Assembly: GCA_027297425.1 (NCBI GenBank)
Contig: JAPUIC010000035.1
Location: forward strand, 1-14,188
Source of the DNA: Nitrososphaerota archaeon
Lineage (GTDB): Archaea; Thermoproteota; Nitrososphaeria; Nitrososphaerales; JAPUIC01
DNA length: 14,188 bases
Reading direction: 5' to 3'
Position 1 is the stretch's first letter, and every line of letters begins with the position of its first letter. Of this stretch, positions 6,797-14,186 are shown piece after piece. The position numbers and the translations under genes are program-made. The notes beneath the pieces were generated by a model, which did no database searches, was not told the origin of the DNA, and saw only the letters and a list, made by a program, of their open reading frames with translations.

Positions 6797-7738
6797 ATGC
6801 CGAGTAACGATGCGTTTGATTATGAAGAGGTTATTGATATAACCCCATCAAGGGATATCAAGAATCTAGTAAAGAGTATGGAGAATATCTCCTTTGGAGG
6901 CAGGAAATTTGGCGAAGCATATTACATTTTGAAGGAGATGTTAGACCAAGGAGCCGCATGTAAGAAGTTTCTAGGATTGGCTGGAGCTATAGTTCCCGGA
7001 GGGCTACGGAAGATAGTGATAGAGTTGATGAGGAAGGGAGCAGTAGATGTAATCGTATCTACTGGCGCTAACATAACTCATGACCTCATGCTTTCTATGA
7101 ATGGGAAGCAGCTCAGACTCCCATCTTCTCGGATTGATGATATAGAGATCAGAGAAAAGGGGTACTTTCGTGTACACGACGTCATATCACCAATAAGTGA
7201 CTTTGAAAAATTGGAGAGGGGGTTATCTAGATTAGTCAGCCCGATTGAAGAAGGCACGTATGCGAGCTACGAACTATTAACCAAGATCGGAACAGAAATG
7301 AACCAAGATTCCATAGTAGGGATGGCTGCATCAAAGAATATTCCCATTATCATCCCGGCGTTGACAGATTCAATCCTTGGAGTCCAGATTTGGCCCTTTA
7401 TTCAGCAAGGGAAGATAGCGATCGATCCGTACAGAGATCTGAAGTTCTTAGTCGATATGCAATTCGATCTCAAATCTAAAGGGGAGAAGTCAGGCGCGCT
7501 AATCCTAGGAGGTGGGGTACCGAAGAATTTCATCTTTCAATCAGCTTCTGTTGCCGATAAGCCACTAGATTATCTTGTCCAGATAGTTGCAGACCAACCT
7601 GAATTTGGAGGCTCGTCAGGTGCTACTCCTGATGAAGCCAAGAGCTGGGGTAAGATCGGTGAGAGAGCTAACACATCAACGATAAATTGTGACTTTACAA
7701 TAGCCCTTCCGATTCTTGCTTCGGCTTTGTTAACCTAG
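6797..7738 (+). CDS. dhs: Deoxyhypusine synthase
   Basis: Transfers the aminobutyl group of spermidine to one lysine of translation factor aIF5A, using NAD+, the first step of hypusine formation. The 313-residue protein spans the full family. Seen: GGLRKIVIELM (68-78); STGANITHDL (88-97) in the NAD-binding region; the PALTDSILG stretch (187-195); LGGGVPKNFIFQ (237-248); and the C-terminal active site GGSSGATPDEAKSWGKI (271-287), in which K286 corresponds to the lysine that forms the enzyme-imine intermediate (K329 in the human enzyme). Found only in archaea and eukaryotes plus a few bacterial homospermidine-synthase-like relatives, so it supports an archaeal source. The NAD+ need makes the neighbouring NnrD thematically apt, but no operon link exists. 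Its stop is 7 nt from that of the convergent pyrophosphatase. Confidence 0.96.
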   Translation: MPSNDAFDYEEVIDITPSRDIKNLVKSMENISFGGRKFGEAYYILKEMLDQGAACKKFLGLAGAIVPGGLRKIVIELMRKGAVDVIVSTGANITHDLMLSMNGKQLRLPSSRIDDIEIREKGYFRVHDVISPISDFEKLERGLSRLVSPIEEGTYASYELLTKIGTEMNQDSIVGMAASKNIPIIIPALTDSILGVQIWPFIQQGKIAIDPYRDLKFLVDMQFDLKSKGEKSGALILGGGVPKNFIFQSASVADKPLDYLVQIVADQPEFGGSSGATPDEAKSWGKIGERANTSTINCDFTIALPILASALLT

Positions 7739-7745
7739 GCCGTCC

Positions 7746-9878
7746 TTAAACAGCCAGTCCCCAGATCACAATTAAAGTAACGAAGACGACAGAAATAGTA
7801 TTTAGTACTTTGATCAGTGGATTTATCGCAGGACCAGCCGTATCCTTGAATGGGTCACCGACAGTATCCCCCATAACCGCTGCAGAATGAGCATCGCTAT
7901 TCTTCCCACCAAAATTGCCGAGTTCAATATACTTCTTGGCATTATCCCAAGCAGCGCCACCATTAGCCATCATGAAAGCTAGAAAGACGCCTGAAACTAC
8001 ACTCCCGATTAGAAGCCCACCTAGTGCTAAAGGACCAAGGACGAAACCTACTATGAGTGGAGTGCCGATAGCTAACAGTGCCGGCTTTAGGAGCTCACGT
8101 ATGGCAGCTTTGGTGCTAATATCTACACAAGCAGCGTAATCAGGCTTCGTGGTGCCCTTCAATATTCCAGGCATTTCTTTAAACTGCCTCCGCACTTCGA
8201 TTACCATTTCGTTGGCGGCCCGTCCTACTGCCTGAATGAGGAATGAGCTGAAGAAGAATGGCAAGAGTCCGCCTATCAATAAACCAACGATTACCGTAGG
8301 CGAGGATAGCAGAAAGAGCAGGTTGCCGTCAACATATACGCTCGCATATTTTGCTGCTAGGGCCGCATCTCCTCTTGCTATTATGTTGCCAGCTTCAAGC
8401 TGGTAAGCTTGAAAGAGTGCTAGGGCCGCTAGAGCTGCACTAGCTATGGCAAATCCCTTGGTAGTGGCTTTTGTGGTATTACCAACGGCATCTAATCGGT
8501 CTGTAACGTCCCTGATCTCTTCAGGTAGTCCGGCCATCTCTACGATCCCATTGGCGTTATCGGTTATTGGTCCGAACGCATCAATAGACATTATGACTGC
8601 AGTGAGGGAAAGCATGGCCATCGTGGCTATAGCGGTGCTGTAGACGCCCATCAATATTATACCTCCAGAAAAGACGGTCCCAAGAGTGAATGACACAATT
8701 ATCGCAACTACAAGCACAAGGGCACTAGGGAAAGTACTGCCTAGCCCTACTGCGTAACCTGCCAAGAAGTTAGTGGCAGGTCCGGTCTTTGATGATTCTG
8801 CGATGAATTTGACTGGCTTGTAGTTATAGGAGGTATAGTAATCCGCCACTTTTTGGATCACGATCGCGACTAGCATACCTACGATGGAGCTGGCAAATAG
8901 AGCATAACCTAGATTTCCTGATGGAAAGAGAGATACTGCGAAAACGAGATTGAGGATGCCGGCAATGATAACCGCTATGAATAGCACTCTATTCAGGGAT
9001 GACATTGGGTCACCCTTCAGACTTGATCTCAGATAGAAACCAGCTATTATAGATGCAACCAGACCCGATACGCCGATAAGGAAGGGTAGTAGTATCAATT
9101 CTCTTCCTAAGAAGGCTCCGACGATGGGATTTCCAACTATTAGGGTGCCCAAGAGCACCGCAGCCACTAAAGTAACGACATATGATTCATAAATATCCGC
9201 ACCCATACCTGCACAGTCCCCAACATTATCACCTACATTATCAGCGATTACTGCAGGATTCCTGGGATCATCCTCAGGCATTCCGGCCTCTATCTTTCCT
9301 ACAAGATCTGCCCCTACATCTGCAGCTTTGGTATAAATTCCTCCGCTCACTCTCATGAACATCGCGATCAGACTAGCTCCAAAGCCAAGCCCCGCGAGTA
9401 AGAAAGGCTCACTACCTAATCTAGCAGCGAAAGCCAGATAGAAGAGAGAAACAGCCAAGAGAGCAAGACCCGTTACACTCATTCCCATCACACTTCCGCC
9501 TCTAAAGGCAATCGTAAGTGCATGCCCCATGCCCTTGGTTGCAGCTTGTGCAGTCCTCGAACTGGTTCTGACAGTGAGAGCCATTCCTATGAATCCTGCC
9601 AGGGCTGAAAGGGTAGCGCCAATCACGAACCCAATAGCTAGTACGGGGTCTATGGCCAGCGCCAAGATCGCCGTAATTATCGCAGCTATGGGAGCTATAG
9701 TTCGGTACTCCCTTTTTAGAAAGGCGTTAGCGCCTTGTTTGACCGCATCAGCAATGTCAGTCATTGCTTTGTTTCCAGGATCCTGGCTCAGAACATGTCT
9801 GACTAGGAGCAGTGAGTATAGGAGAGCAACGACTCCGATCCCTGCTGCTAATATTATGGGGTCTATGGGGAATGACAA
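7746..9878 (-). CDS. hppA: Membrane-bound H+-translocating pyrophosphatase, K+-independent type
   Basis: Integral membrane pump that couples PPi hydrolysis to proton export. The 710 residues contain about 16 hydrophobic segments, as in the family. PPi/Mg-binding motifs: DVGADLVGKIEAGMPEDDPRN (starting at D187), DNVGDNVGDCAGMGADIYES (213-232), ITDNANGIVEMAG (438-450), and the C-terminal AAWDNAKK and GDTVGDPFKDTAGP (670-683). K470 and T473 in GNTTKATTKG are the diagnostic pair of K+-independent H+-PPases; K+-dependent forms have Ala and Gly there. Start is TTG at 9878: no ATG, GTG or TTG lies between it and the upstream stop, and the next Met (M39) would remove TM1. An AAGGAT a few bases upstream may aid initiation. 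A TATA-like AATAAAATA lies about 40 bp upstream. It can dispose of PPi from biosynthesis, including ProRS and acyl-CoA synthetase reactions. Confidence 0.97.
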   Translation of the reverse strand: MSFPIDPIILAAGIGVVALLYSLLLVRHVLSQDPGNKAMTDIADAVKQGANAFLKREYRTIAPIAAIITAILALAIDPVLAIGFVIGATLSALAGFIGMALTVRTSSRTAQAATKGMGHALTIAFRGGSVMGMSVTGLALLAVSLFYLAFAARLGSEPFLLAGLGFGASLIAMFMRVSGGIYTKAADVGADLVGKIEAGMPEDDPRNPAVIADNVGDNVGDCAGMGADIYESYVVTLVAAVLLGTLIVGNPIVGAFLGRELILLPFLIGVSGLVASIIAGFYLRSSLKGDPMSSLNRVLFIAVIIAGILNLVFAVSLFPSGNLGYALFASSIVGMLVAIVIQKVADYYTSYNYKPVKFIAESSKTGPATNFLAGYAVGLGSTFPSALVLVVAIIVSFTLGTVFSGGIILMGVYSTAIATMAMLSLTAVIMSIDAFGPITDNANGIVEMAGLPEEIRDVTDRLDAVGNTTKATTKGFAIASAALAALALFQAYQLEAGNIIARGDAALAAKYASVYVDGNLLFLLSSPTVIVGLLIGGLLPFFFSSFLIQAVGRAANEMVIEVRRQFKEMPGILKGTTKPDYAACVDISTKAAIRELLKPALLAIGTPLIVGFVLGPLALGGLLIGSVVSGVFLAFMMANGGAAWDNAKKYIELGNFGGKNSDAHSAAVMGDTVGDPFKDTAGPAINPLIKVLNTISVVFVTLIVIWGLAV

Positions 9879-9913
9879 TGAAATCCTTGTTGGTGAGACG
9901 GCAATTTAGGTAA

Positions 9914-9922
9914 GTATTTTAT
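9914..9922 (-). promoter_or_regulatory. TATA-like box for hppA (near-symmetrical)
   Basis: AATAAAATA on the minus strand, about 40 bp before the TTG start of hppA, giving a predicted leader near 13 nt that includes AAGGAT close to the start. On the plus strand the same bases read TATTTTATT and sit about 24 bp before an ATG at 9942 that opens a 40-codon ORF. Confidence 0.45.
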
Positions 9923-9941
9923 TCTTTTCGTTGAGGCTGAA

Positions 9942-10064
9942 ATGTCTAACCTGGTGGTTGACAGTGGAAGAAGCCATAACATGCGGAAGAAAGATTCACA
10001 CGAGCCTAGACTACATCGACCAGTCTCTTATCGCCCCATAAGGCGTAGTCATGACCAGGTATAA
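9942..10064 (+). CDS. Possible 40-residue basic ORF (doubtful)
   Basis: ATG at 9942 opens 40 codons ending at TAA (10062-10064). The product starts MSNLVVDSGRSHNMRKKDS and is rich in Arg, Lys and His, with no membrane segment and few hydrophobic residues. It lies in the 127-nt gap between hppA and the metallo-hydrolase gene, and its last 59 nt overlap the 3' end of the hydrolase gene on the other strand. A TATA-like TATTTTAT centred about 24 bp before the ATG would make a leaderless mRNA. Neither conservation nor family is known to me; an ORF of this length can occur by chance. Confidence 0.2.
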   Translation: MSNLVVDSGRSHNMRKKDSHEPRLHRPVSYRPIRRSHDQV

Positions 10065-10782
10065 TCAGGTCTGGAGAAGACGCGGTCTTTCTGCACAGTT
10101 CGAGAGCTTCTACCGATTGACCAAGATGATAGTACCATCCAACCGGGACATTCTCCCGAATATTATGGTATAGGTAAGCATTATCGCTTGCTAGAACAGC
10201 TGTCCCTTTTTCGGTTTCGACAGATATCATCTGAAGGCCAGGTGAGTGACCACCTGCCAGCATGACCTTAACGCCTGGAAAGAGCTCTTCGTCCCCTTCC
10301 AGAACTTTAACTCTGCCATGTCTAAGCAGTGCAATAGTGTCTTGGACAGCTCTCATCGGTAGACCACCGGTGAGGTACTTATTCTGGTTATTGGGACCTA
10401 GATAGTGATCCAGCTCTGTTCTCTGAATATAGAAAATTGCATTTGGAAATTTGGTATAGCCTGTGAAGTGATCTATATGCATGTGAGTTACGATAACTTT
10501 TGTAATCTTGCTAGCCTCCACCCCAGCTTCAGCGAGACTTTCTACGACTCCATATACTGACTTCCCAATAGGCATGGGATCGGTCACGGATGTATCAATC
10601 CCAGTATCTACGAGGATTGTCTCGTCTTTGCTCTTAATCACCCAGATAGGAAATGGAAGAGGCATTTCTTTCCCCACATCTGATCGCAAAACTGGAGAAA
10701 TCATACTAACGTTCCAACTGGGCGATTGACCAATCTTGACGGCCTGAATAGAGTACACATTGGATTGAAGAACCGCTCCCAA
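10006..10782 (-). CDS. Metallo-beta-lactamase-fold hydrolase, N-acyl homoserine lactonase-like
   Basis: A 258-residue MBL-fold enzyme with the complete two-metal site: HMHIDH (100-105) with H100, H102, D104 and H105; H179 in AGGHSPG; D200 in ASDNAY; H244 in PGHD. The N-terminal layout (PFPIWVIKSKDETILVDTGID, of which the VDTG turn at 58-61 is diagnostic) and LFPGVKVMLAGGHSPG resemble the AHL-lactonase (AiiA/AttM-like) group. In archaea such proteins may hydrolyse other lactones or esters; the substrate is unknown. No signal peptide is seen, so it should be cytoplasmic. The assigned start is TTG at 10782, about 27 bp from a TATA-like GTTATTG. A GGAGG lies 13 nt upstream, too far for a standard ribosome site. 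A GTG at 10758 is an alternative start. Divergent from lipA with a 70-nt spacer. Confidence 0.87.
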   Translation of the reverse strand: MGAVLQSNVYSIQAVKIGQSPSWNVSMISPVLRSDVGKEMPLPFPIWVIKSKDETILVDTGIDTSVTDPMPIGKSVYGVVESLAEAGVEASKITKVIVTHMHIDHFTGYTKFPNAIFYIQRTELDHYLGPNNQNKYLTGGLPMRAVQDTIALLRHGRVKVLEGDEELFPGVKVMLAGGHSPGLQMISVETEKGTAVLASDNAYLYHNIRENVPVGWYYHLGQSVEALELCRKTASSPDLIIPGHDYALWGDKRLVDVV

Positions 10783-10805
10783 TATAATTCTATCCTCCGA
10801 GCTAG

Positions 10806-10812
10806 CAATAAC
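10806..10812 (-). promoter_or_regulatory. TATA-like box for the metallo-hydrolase gene
   Basis: GTTATTG on the minus strand, centred about 27 bp before the TTG at 10782, the distance expected of a leaderless archaeal transcript. Confidence 0.3.
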
Positions 10813-10820
10813 TCAGTGAA

Positions 10821-10828
10821 GTTTATCT
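10821..10828 (+). promoter_or_regulatory. TATA-like box for lipA
   Basis: GTTTATCT centred about 28 bp before the TTG start at 10853, consistent with leaderless transcription from the short divergent spacer. Confidence 0.3.
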
Positions 10829-10852
10829 AGGCTGCAGGAGTTCCTAACCTCT

Positions 10853-11767
10853 TTGCCAAGGTATAGATCAGTCGTTGCCTCTCGAGAGGACCATATTGGT
10901 CCCAAGCCGATCTGGCTCAAGAACAAGCTTCCTACTGGCGAAAAATTCATAGCGATGAAGAGAATAGTGAGAAATAATAATCTTCATACGGTATGCGAAG
11001 AAGCTTTCTGTCCAAACATGGCTGAGTGTTGGGGAGCAGGAACAGCAACCATGATGATTCTGGGCGACATCTGTACCAGGGGGTGTAGGTTCTGTAATGT
11101 TATTACGGGAAACCCGGGAGGTTTGGTCGACTCTGATGAACCCAGGAGGATTGCGGATGCCGTTTCTATGATGGACCTCAAGTATATAGTAATCACTTCA
11201 GTTGACCGCGACGATCTCCCCGATGGGGGATCAACAATTTTTGCCGAGACGGTACGCGAAGTGAAACGTAGGAATTCTGGGATCCTGGTGGAAGTGTTAA
11301 CCCCAGACTTTAGAGGGGATACTAAAAGTATTGAAAGAGTTGTATGTTCTAGCCCCGATGTCTTCTCTCACAATATCGAGACCGTACCCCGCTTAAGTCC
11401 CAAGGTGCGGGACCCGAGAGCCAACTATGAACAGTCCCTTGCAGTTCTGGAGTCTATCAAGGGGTTAGAAGGATCTATGTATACAAAATCATCCCTCATG
11501 TTAGGGCTGGGTGAAACTGATGATGAGGTTCTCCGATCGATGTTAGATCTCAGATCTATTGGGGTCGATATATTGACGCTTGGCCAGTACTTACGGCCAT
11601 CAATAGGCCATCTGCCAGTTGTTAGTTATGTCACTCCCTCAAAATTTTCATGGTATAAAGAGAGGGGTGAGGAGCTAGGATTCAAATGTGTGGCCTCGGG
11701 GCCTCTCGTAAGAAGCTCCTACAAGGCTGCGGAGAGCTTTTTGACTGCTCAAAGAAATAGAGTTTAG
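10853..11767 (+). CDS. lipA: Lipoyl synthase (LipA), radical SAM
   Basis: Inserts two sulfurs into octanoyl groups bound to the lipoyl domains of 2-oxoacid dehydrogenases or glycine-cleavage H protein. The 304-residue protein has both iron-sulfur sites: the auxiliary cluster cysteines C48, C53 and C59 (CEEAFCPNMAEC), and the radical SAM CxxxCxxC with C74, C78 and C81 (CTRGCRFC). It also has the conserved RSSY near the C-terminus (about 288-291), whose Ser ligates the auxiliary cluster. VDRDDLPDGG and SHNIETVPRL are further family marks. Start is TTG at 10853. The frame is open upstream back to a stop at 10817-10819, with no ATG or GTG in between. No octanoyltransferase, lipoate ligase or lipoylated protein is encoded nearby. 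Its end lies 13 nt from a convergent membrane-protein gene. Confidence 0.96.
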   Translation: MPRYRSVVASREDHIGPKPIWLKNKLPTGEKFIAMKRIVRNNNLHTVCEEAFCPNMAECWGAGTATMMILGDICTRGCRFCNVITGNPGGLVDSDEPRRIADAVSMMDLKYIVITSVDRDDLPDGGSTIFAETVREVKRRNSGILVEVLTPDFRGDTKSIERVVCSSPDVFSHNIETVPRLSPKVRDPRANYEQSLAVLESIKGLEGSMYTKSSLMLGLGETDDEVLRSMLDLRSIGVDILTLGQYLRPSIGHLPVVSYVTPSKFSWYKERGEELGFKCVASGPLVRSSYKAAESFLTAQRNRV

Positions 11768-11780
11768 GAAGGGTTAGTTA

Positions 11781-12350
11781 CTAGAAGAGAGTCAGAGAAA
11801 GTAAGACGACAATATTGTTGATTACGATCAACCCGGCGTATACCAAAGTGCCTAAAACGTAAAAAGTTATTCCCGTCCTAGGAGTAAACCCCTTTATCAA
11901 AGAAAAGAGAGCTCCTGCAATCATTAAGGGCATAAGTTGCTGCCCGAACCAAGAGAAAAAGTCGCCCTGAGATAAGAGAAATACAACCACCTGGTTCCCT
12001 TCGATAGAGAGGCCAAACCTAGATACGGTGTATGTTGTTATCACTATATCTGCTAACACTACTAAGATGGCGATAGAAAGAATTTTCCAAAATCTTGCTT
12101 GAATCTTCTGAACGGTGTTGGTTAGCTTATGATCTCTCGATTTCCTCGGATAGGCCTTCCTAAATTGAGGTAGATAATTGATGACCGCAAGCCCTACAAT
12201 GAAGATTCCGAGGGCGATGATAACTAAACTCCCGGTCGGTGAATAATAGGTATTGACAGTTATGTAGGTTAGATAAAAGACGACTATTCCTATGCCAAGG
12301 GAAGCCCAGGCAATAGCACCGATGGCTAACTTGACCTTCTTAGAAAGCAC
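11781..12350 (-). CDS. Small multi-span membrane protein, DUF5658-like C-terminal half
   Basis: A 189-residue hydrophobic protein of unknown function. Likely membrane segments: about 8-30, 41-60, 88-109, 133-152 and 160-187, with a basic cytoplasmic loop (61-86, rich in Lys/Arg) between the second and third. The stretch around LADIVITTYTVSRFG and IEGNQVV (99-122) recalls the Asp...Thr...Glu-x-Asn pattern of DUF5658-like small membrane proteins; this is a weak resemblance, not a firm assignment. The start is GTG at 12350, the only usual start codon after the upstream stop (12354-12356). It follows the acyl-CoA synthetase gene by 42 nt on the same strand and is probably cotranscribed. That may hint at a membrane or lipid role, but nothing in the protein shows it. 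Confidence 0.8.
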   Translation of the reverse strand: MLSKKVKLAIGAIAWASLGIGIVVFYLTYITVNTYYSPTGSLVIIALGIFIVGLAVINYLPQFRKAYPRKSRDHKLTNTVQKIQARFWKILSIAILVVLADIVITTYTVSRFGLSIEGNQVVVFLLSQGDFFSWFGQQLMPLMIAGALFSLIKGFTPRTGITFYVLGTLVYAGLIVINNIVVLLSLTLF

Positions 12351-12392
12351 TTTCTAAGAGTCCGGGTTATGATATCTCAACGGTAGGAGGGA

Positions 12393-14000
12393 TTAGGTGT
12401 CAAATCCTACAGTCTCTCCCCTTTCTAGCCGCTCCTTCTCGACCCTACGGAGTTCCCGTCTGAGGATCTTACCGGTACCGGTTAAGGGGAGTTCCTTTAC
12501 AAATTCTATCTGCTTGGGGGCCTTGAATGGGGCAATCCTTGACTTCACATGATCTCGTATTTGGAGTGCGAGTTCCTCCGTGGGCTGGTGTTTCTCGAGT
12601 AAAATCACGAATGCTTTGACCTTATGACCCATAACTTCGTCAGGTGCACCAATGACACCAGAGTTTGCGATAGCAGGGTGTTCCATAATGGTGTCCTCGA
12701 CCTCTTTCGGAGATATCAGATAACCCCTGCTCTTTATCAGGTCATCTGATCGGCTCACATACCAATAGTACCCATCTTCGTCTTTGTAGGCCAGGTCCCC
12801 AATAAAGAAGTATCCAAACTTGTGCGTTGATTTCCAGAGGTCAGGATTCTTTAGATATTCTACGTGGAGATTTGGCATGTCATCCCGTATCCCAAGGTTC
12901 CCTAACTTGTTAATCGGCGATGGGTTCCCATCATCATCTAGTACAGCTATCTGCAAGTTATGGAACGGTTTGCCCATAGATCCTGGTTTTATCTTAGAAC
13001 CCGGAGGGTTGCCTATTGAGGCATGTGGCTCTGAGCCACCCCATGCCTCCAAAATTTCACAACCGATTCGACTATTCCAGCTATGAAATATTTTGGCAGG
13101 GAGAGTTTCGCCGGCACATATTACATGTCTCAGCGACTTCAAGTCGTAGTTCTTCTCGATTTCTGGAATAGCCATTATCATCTTGTATAAGGTCGGTACA
13201 GAGCAGAAGATAGTTACGCGATACTTATCGATAGATTCCAAGGCCTTTTCCGGAGTTATTCTTTCGTTAAAGGCTACTACGGATGCCCCTTTGAAGAGAG
13301 GACATACAAAAGCGGTTCCGAAGGGATAACTGAAACTGATCTCTTGGGGATGTAGGACTATATCCGACGCCTTGTAATCCATCCAGGCATTACAGTTCTC
13401 ACCTGCCACGTTTATCCAGCGATGTACATGGAGGATTCCCTTTGGTGGACCCGTAGTACCGGAAGTATAGAAGACGAAGGCAGGGTCATCTGCTTTGAGT
13501 TCTAACTTTTCAAGATCTGAGGAAGCATCCTTGACCAAGTCCCAATATGATAGGAATTCATCTTGTCTTTCATCGAGCAATACCAGTTTTTTTATCGTGT
13601 CATTCTTCTTCATGGACTCTACTAGAGCTTGCTGAAATTCATTATTTGTAACAGCAAGTACTGCATCGGAATTGTTTAGGATATGCTCCAGTTCTGAGGT
13701 ACCAAATAGGGTATTAGTAGGACAAGGGATAGCGCCTATCTTTAGAGAGCCCAATATCATGCTGAAGTATTCGGCGGAATTAGGAAGTCTGAAGAGGATC
13801 TTATCACCCCTATTAATTCCGAGTGACTTTAACGCATTCCCAAACCTGTTTTGCATTTCTTGAAGCATCGCGAAAGTTATCTTTCTATCATCTTGGTAGA
13901 TAGCGATATCATCTGATCTTCCTTCCTCGACCCACCGGTCACAGATCCACCAAGACATGTTTGTTCGTTCGGGGATCTTGTATACTCCCTGGTTAGACAT
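12393..14000 (-). CDS. Acyl-CoA synthetase (AMP-binding), benzoate/medium-chain-like
   Basis: Activates a carboxylic acid with ATP and then transfers it to CoA, releasing AMP and PPi. The 535-residue protein has the ANL domain order. Seen: A3 P-loop YTSGTTGPPKG (178-188); A5 EAWGGSEPH (318-326), with WGGSE where YGxTE is common; A7 with GD at 401-402; the hinge region SRSDDLIKSRGYLISP (416-431); and A10 PLTGTGKILRREL with catalytic K511. The hinge resembles medium-chain/benzoate-CoA ligases (KSxGYxIxP), but Gly of the usual GRxDD is Ser and Arg of GYRI is Leu. The acid cannot be assigned; aromatic, medium-chain or hydroxy-acids are all possible. Start is ATG at 14000 with a TATA-like CTTATTA 27 bp upstream. 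A same-strand gene ends 72 nt before it, and the membrane protein follows. Confidence 0.93.
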   Translation of the reverse strand: MSNQGVYKIPERTNMSWWICDRWVEEGRSDDIAIYQDDRKITFAMLQEMQNRFGNALKSLGINRGDKILFRLPNSAEYFSMILGSLKIGAIPCPTNTLFGTSELEHILNNSDAVLAVTNNEFQQALVESMKKNDTIKKLVLLDERQDEFLSYWDLVKDASSDLEKLELKADDPAFVFYTSGTTGPPKGILHVHRWINVAGENCNAWMDYKASDIVLHPQEISFSYPFGTAFVCPLFKGASVVAFNERITPEKALESIDKYRVTIFCSVPTLYKMIMAIPEIEKNYDLKSLRHVICAGETLPAKIFHSWNSRIGCEILEAWGGSEPHASIGNPPGSKIKPGSMGKPFHNLQIAVLDDDGNPSPINKLGNLGIRDDMPNLHVEYLKNPDLWKSTHKFGYFFIGDLAYKDEDGYYWYVSRSDDLIKSRGYLISPKEVEDTIMEHPAIANSGVIGAPDEVMGHKVKAFVILLEKHQPTEELALQIRDHVKSRIAPFKAPKQIEFVKELPLTGTGKILRRELRRVEKERLERGETVGFDT

Positions 14001-14023
14001 GACGATAGGTCACGATCTAAGAC

Positions 14024-14030
14024 TAATAAG
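14024..14030 (-). promoter_or_regulatory. TATA-like box for the acyl-CoA synthetase gene
   Basis: CTTATTA on the minus strand, centred 27 bp before the ATG at 14000, which fits a leaderless transcript. A second A/T-rich element (about 14042-14052, AGTATAATACG) lies further upstream and could be an alternative box. Confidence 0.4.
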
Positions 14031-14072
14031 TTCAATGTCGCGTATTATACTAATGGAAAAGTAGAATCTTCG

Positions 14073-14186
14073 TTAGGTCTTATTCATCAAGTAAGCATCC
14101 ATGAAGTATCGGTCATCCTCATCCAGTTCGCCGTCGCCCTCAGTTCCGAGGAGTTTGTTATAATCCCTGATCGATGCTTTGTTGCC
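14073..14186 (-). CDS. C-terminal end of an unidentified protein (partial)
   Basis: An open frame of 37 residues enters from the right edge and stops at TAA (14075-14073). It reads GNKASIRDYNKLLG at the start, then an acidic stretch (EGDGELDEDD), and ends DAYLMNKT. The other two minus-strand frames both stop within this stretch (one early, one near 14088), so this is the most credible reading. The family cannot be recognised from so little. It lies on the same strand as, and 72 nt upstream of, the acyl-CoA synthetase gene, so a functional link is possible although that gene appears to have its own promoter. Confidence 0.45.
   Translation of the reverse strand, partial: GNKASIRDYNKLLGTEGDGELDEDDRYFMDAYLMNKT

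Noticed and set aside
8350..8432. Repeated CTAGGGCCGC-like segments in hppA
   Set aside because: They encode Ala-rich membrane helices; the repeat is short, not regularly spaced and explained by codon use.
9529..9909. 126-codon plus-strand ORF antisense to the start of hppA
   Set aside because: It mirrors the GC-rich hydrophobic codons of hppA; its Ala/Ile/Met-rich translation shows no family motif, and hppA is unambiguous.
12820..13863. Plus-strand ORFs of 88 and 63 codons inside the acyl-CoA synthetase gene
   Set aside because: Antisense to a well-supported gene; no motifs.
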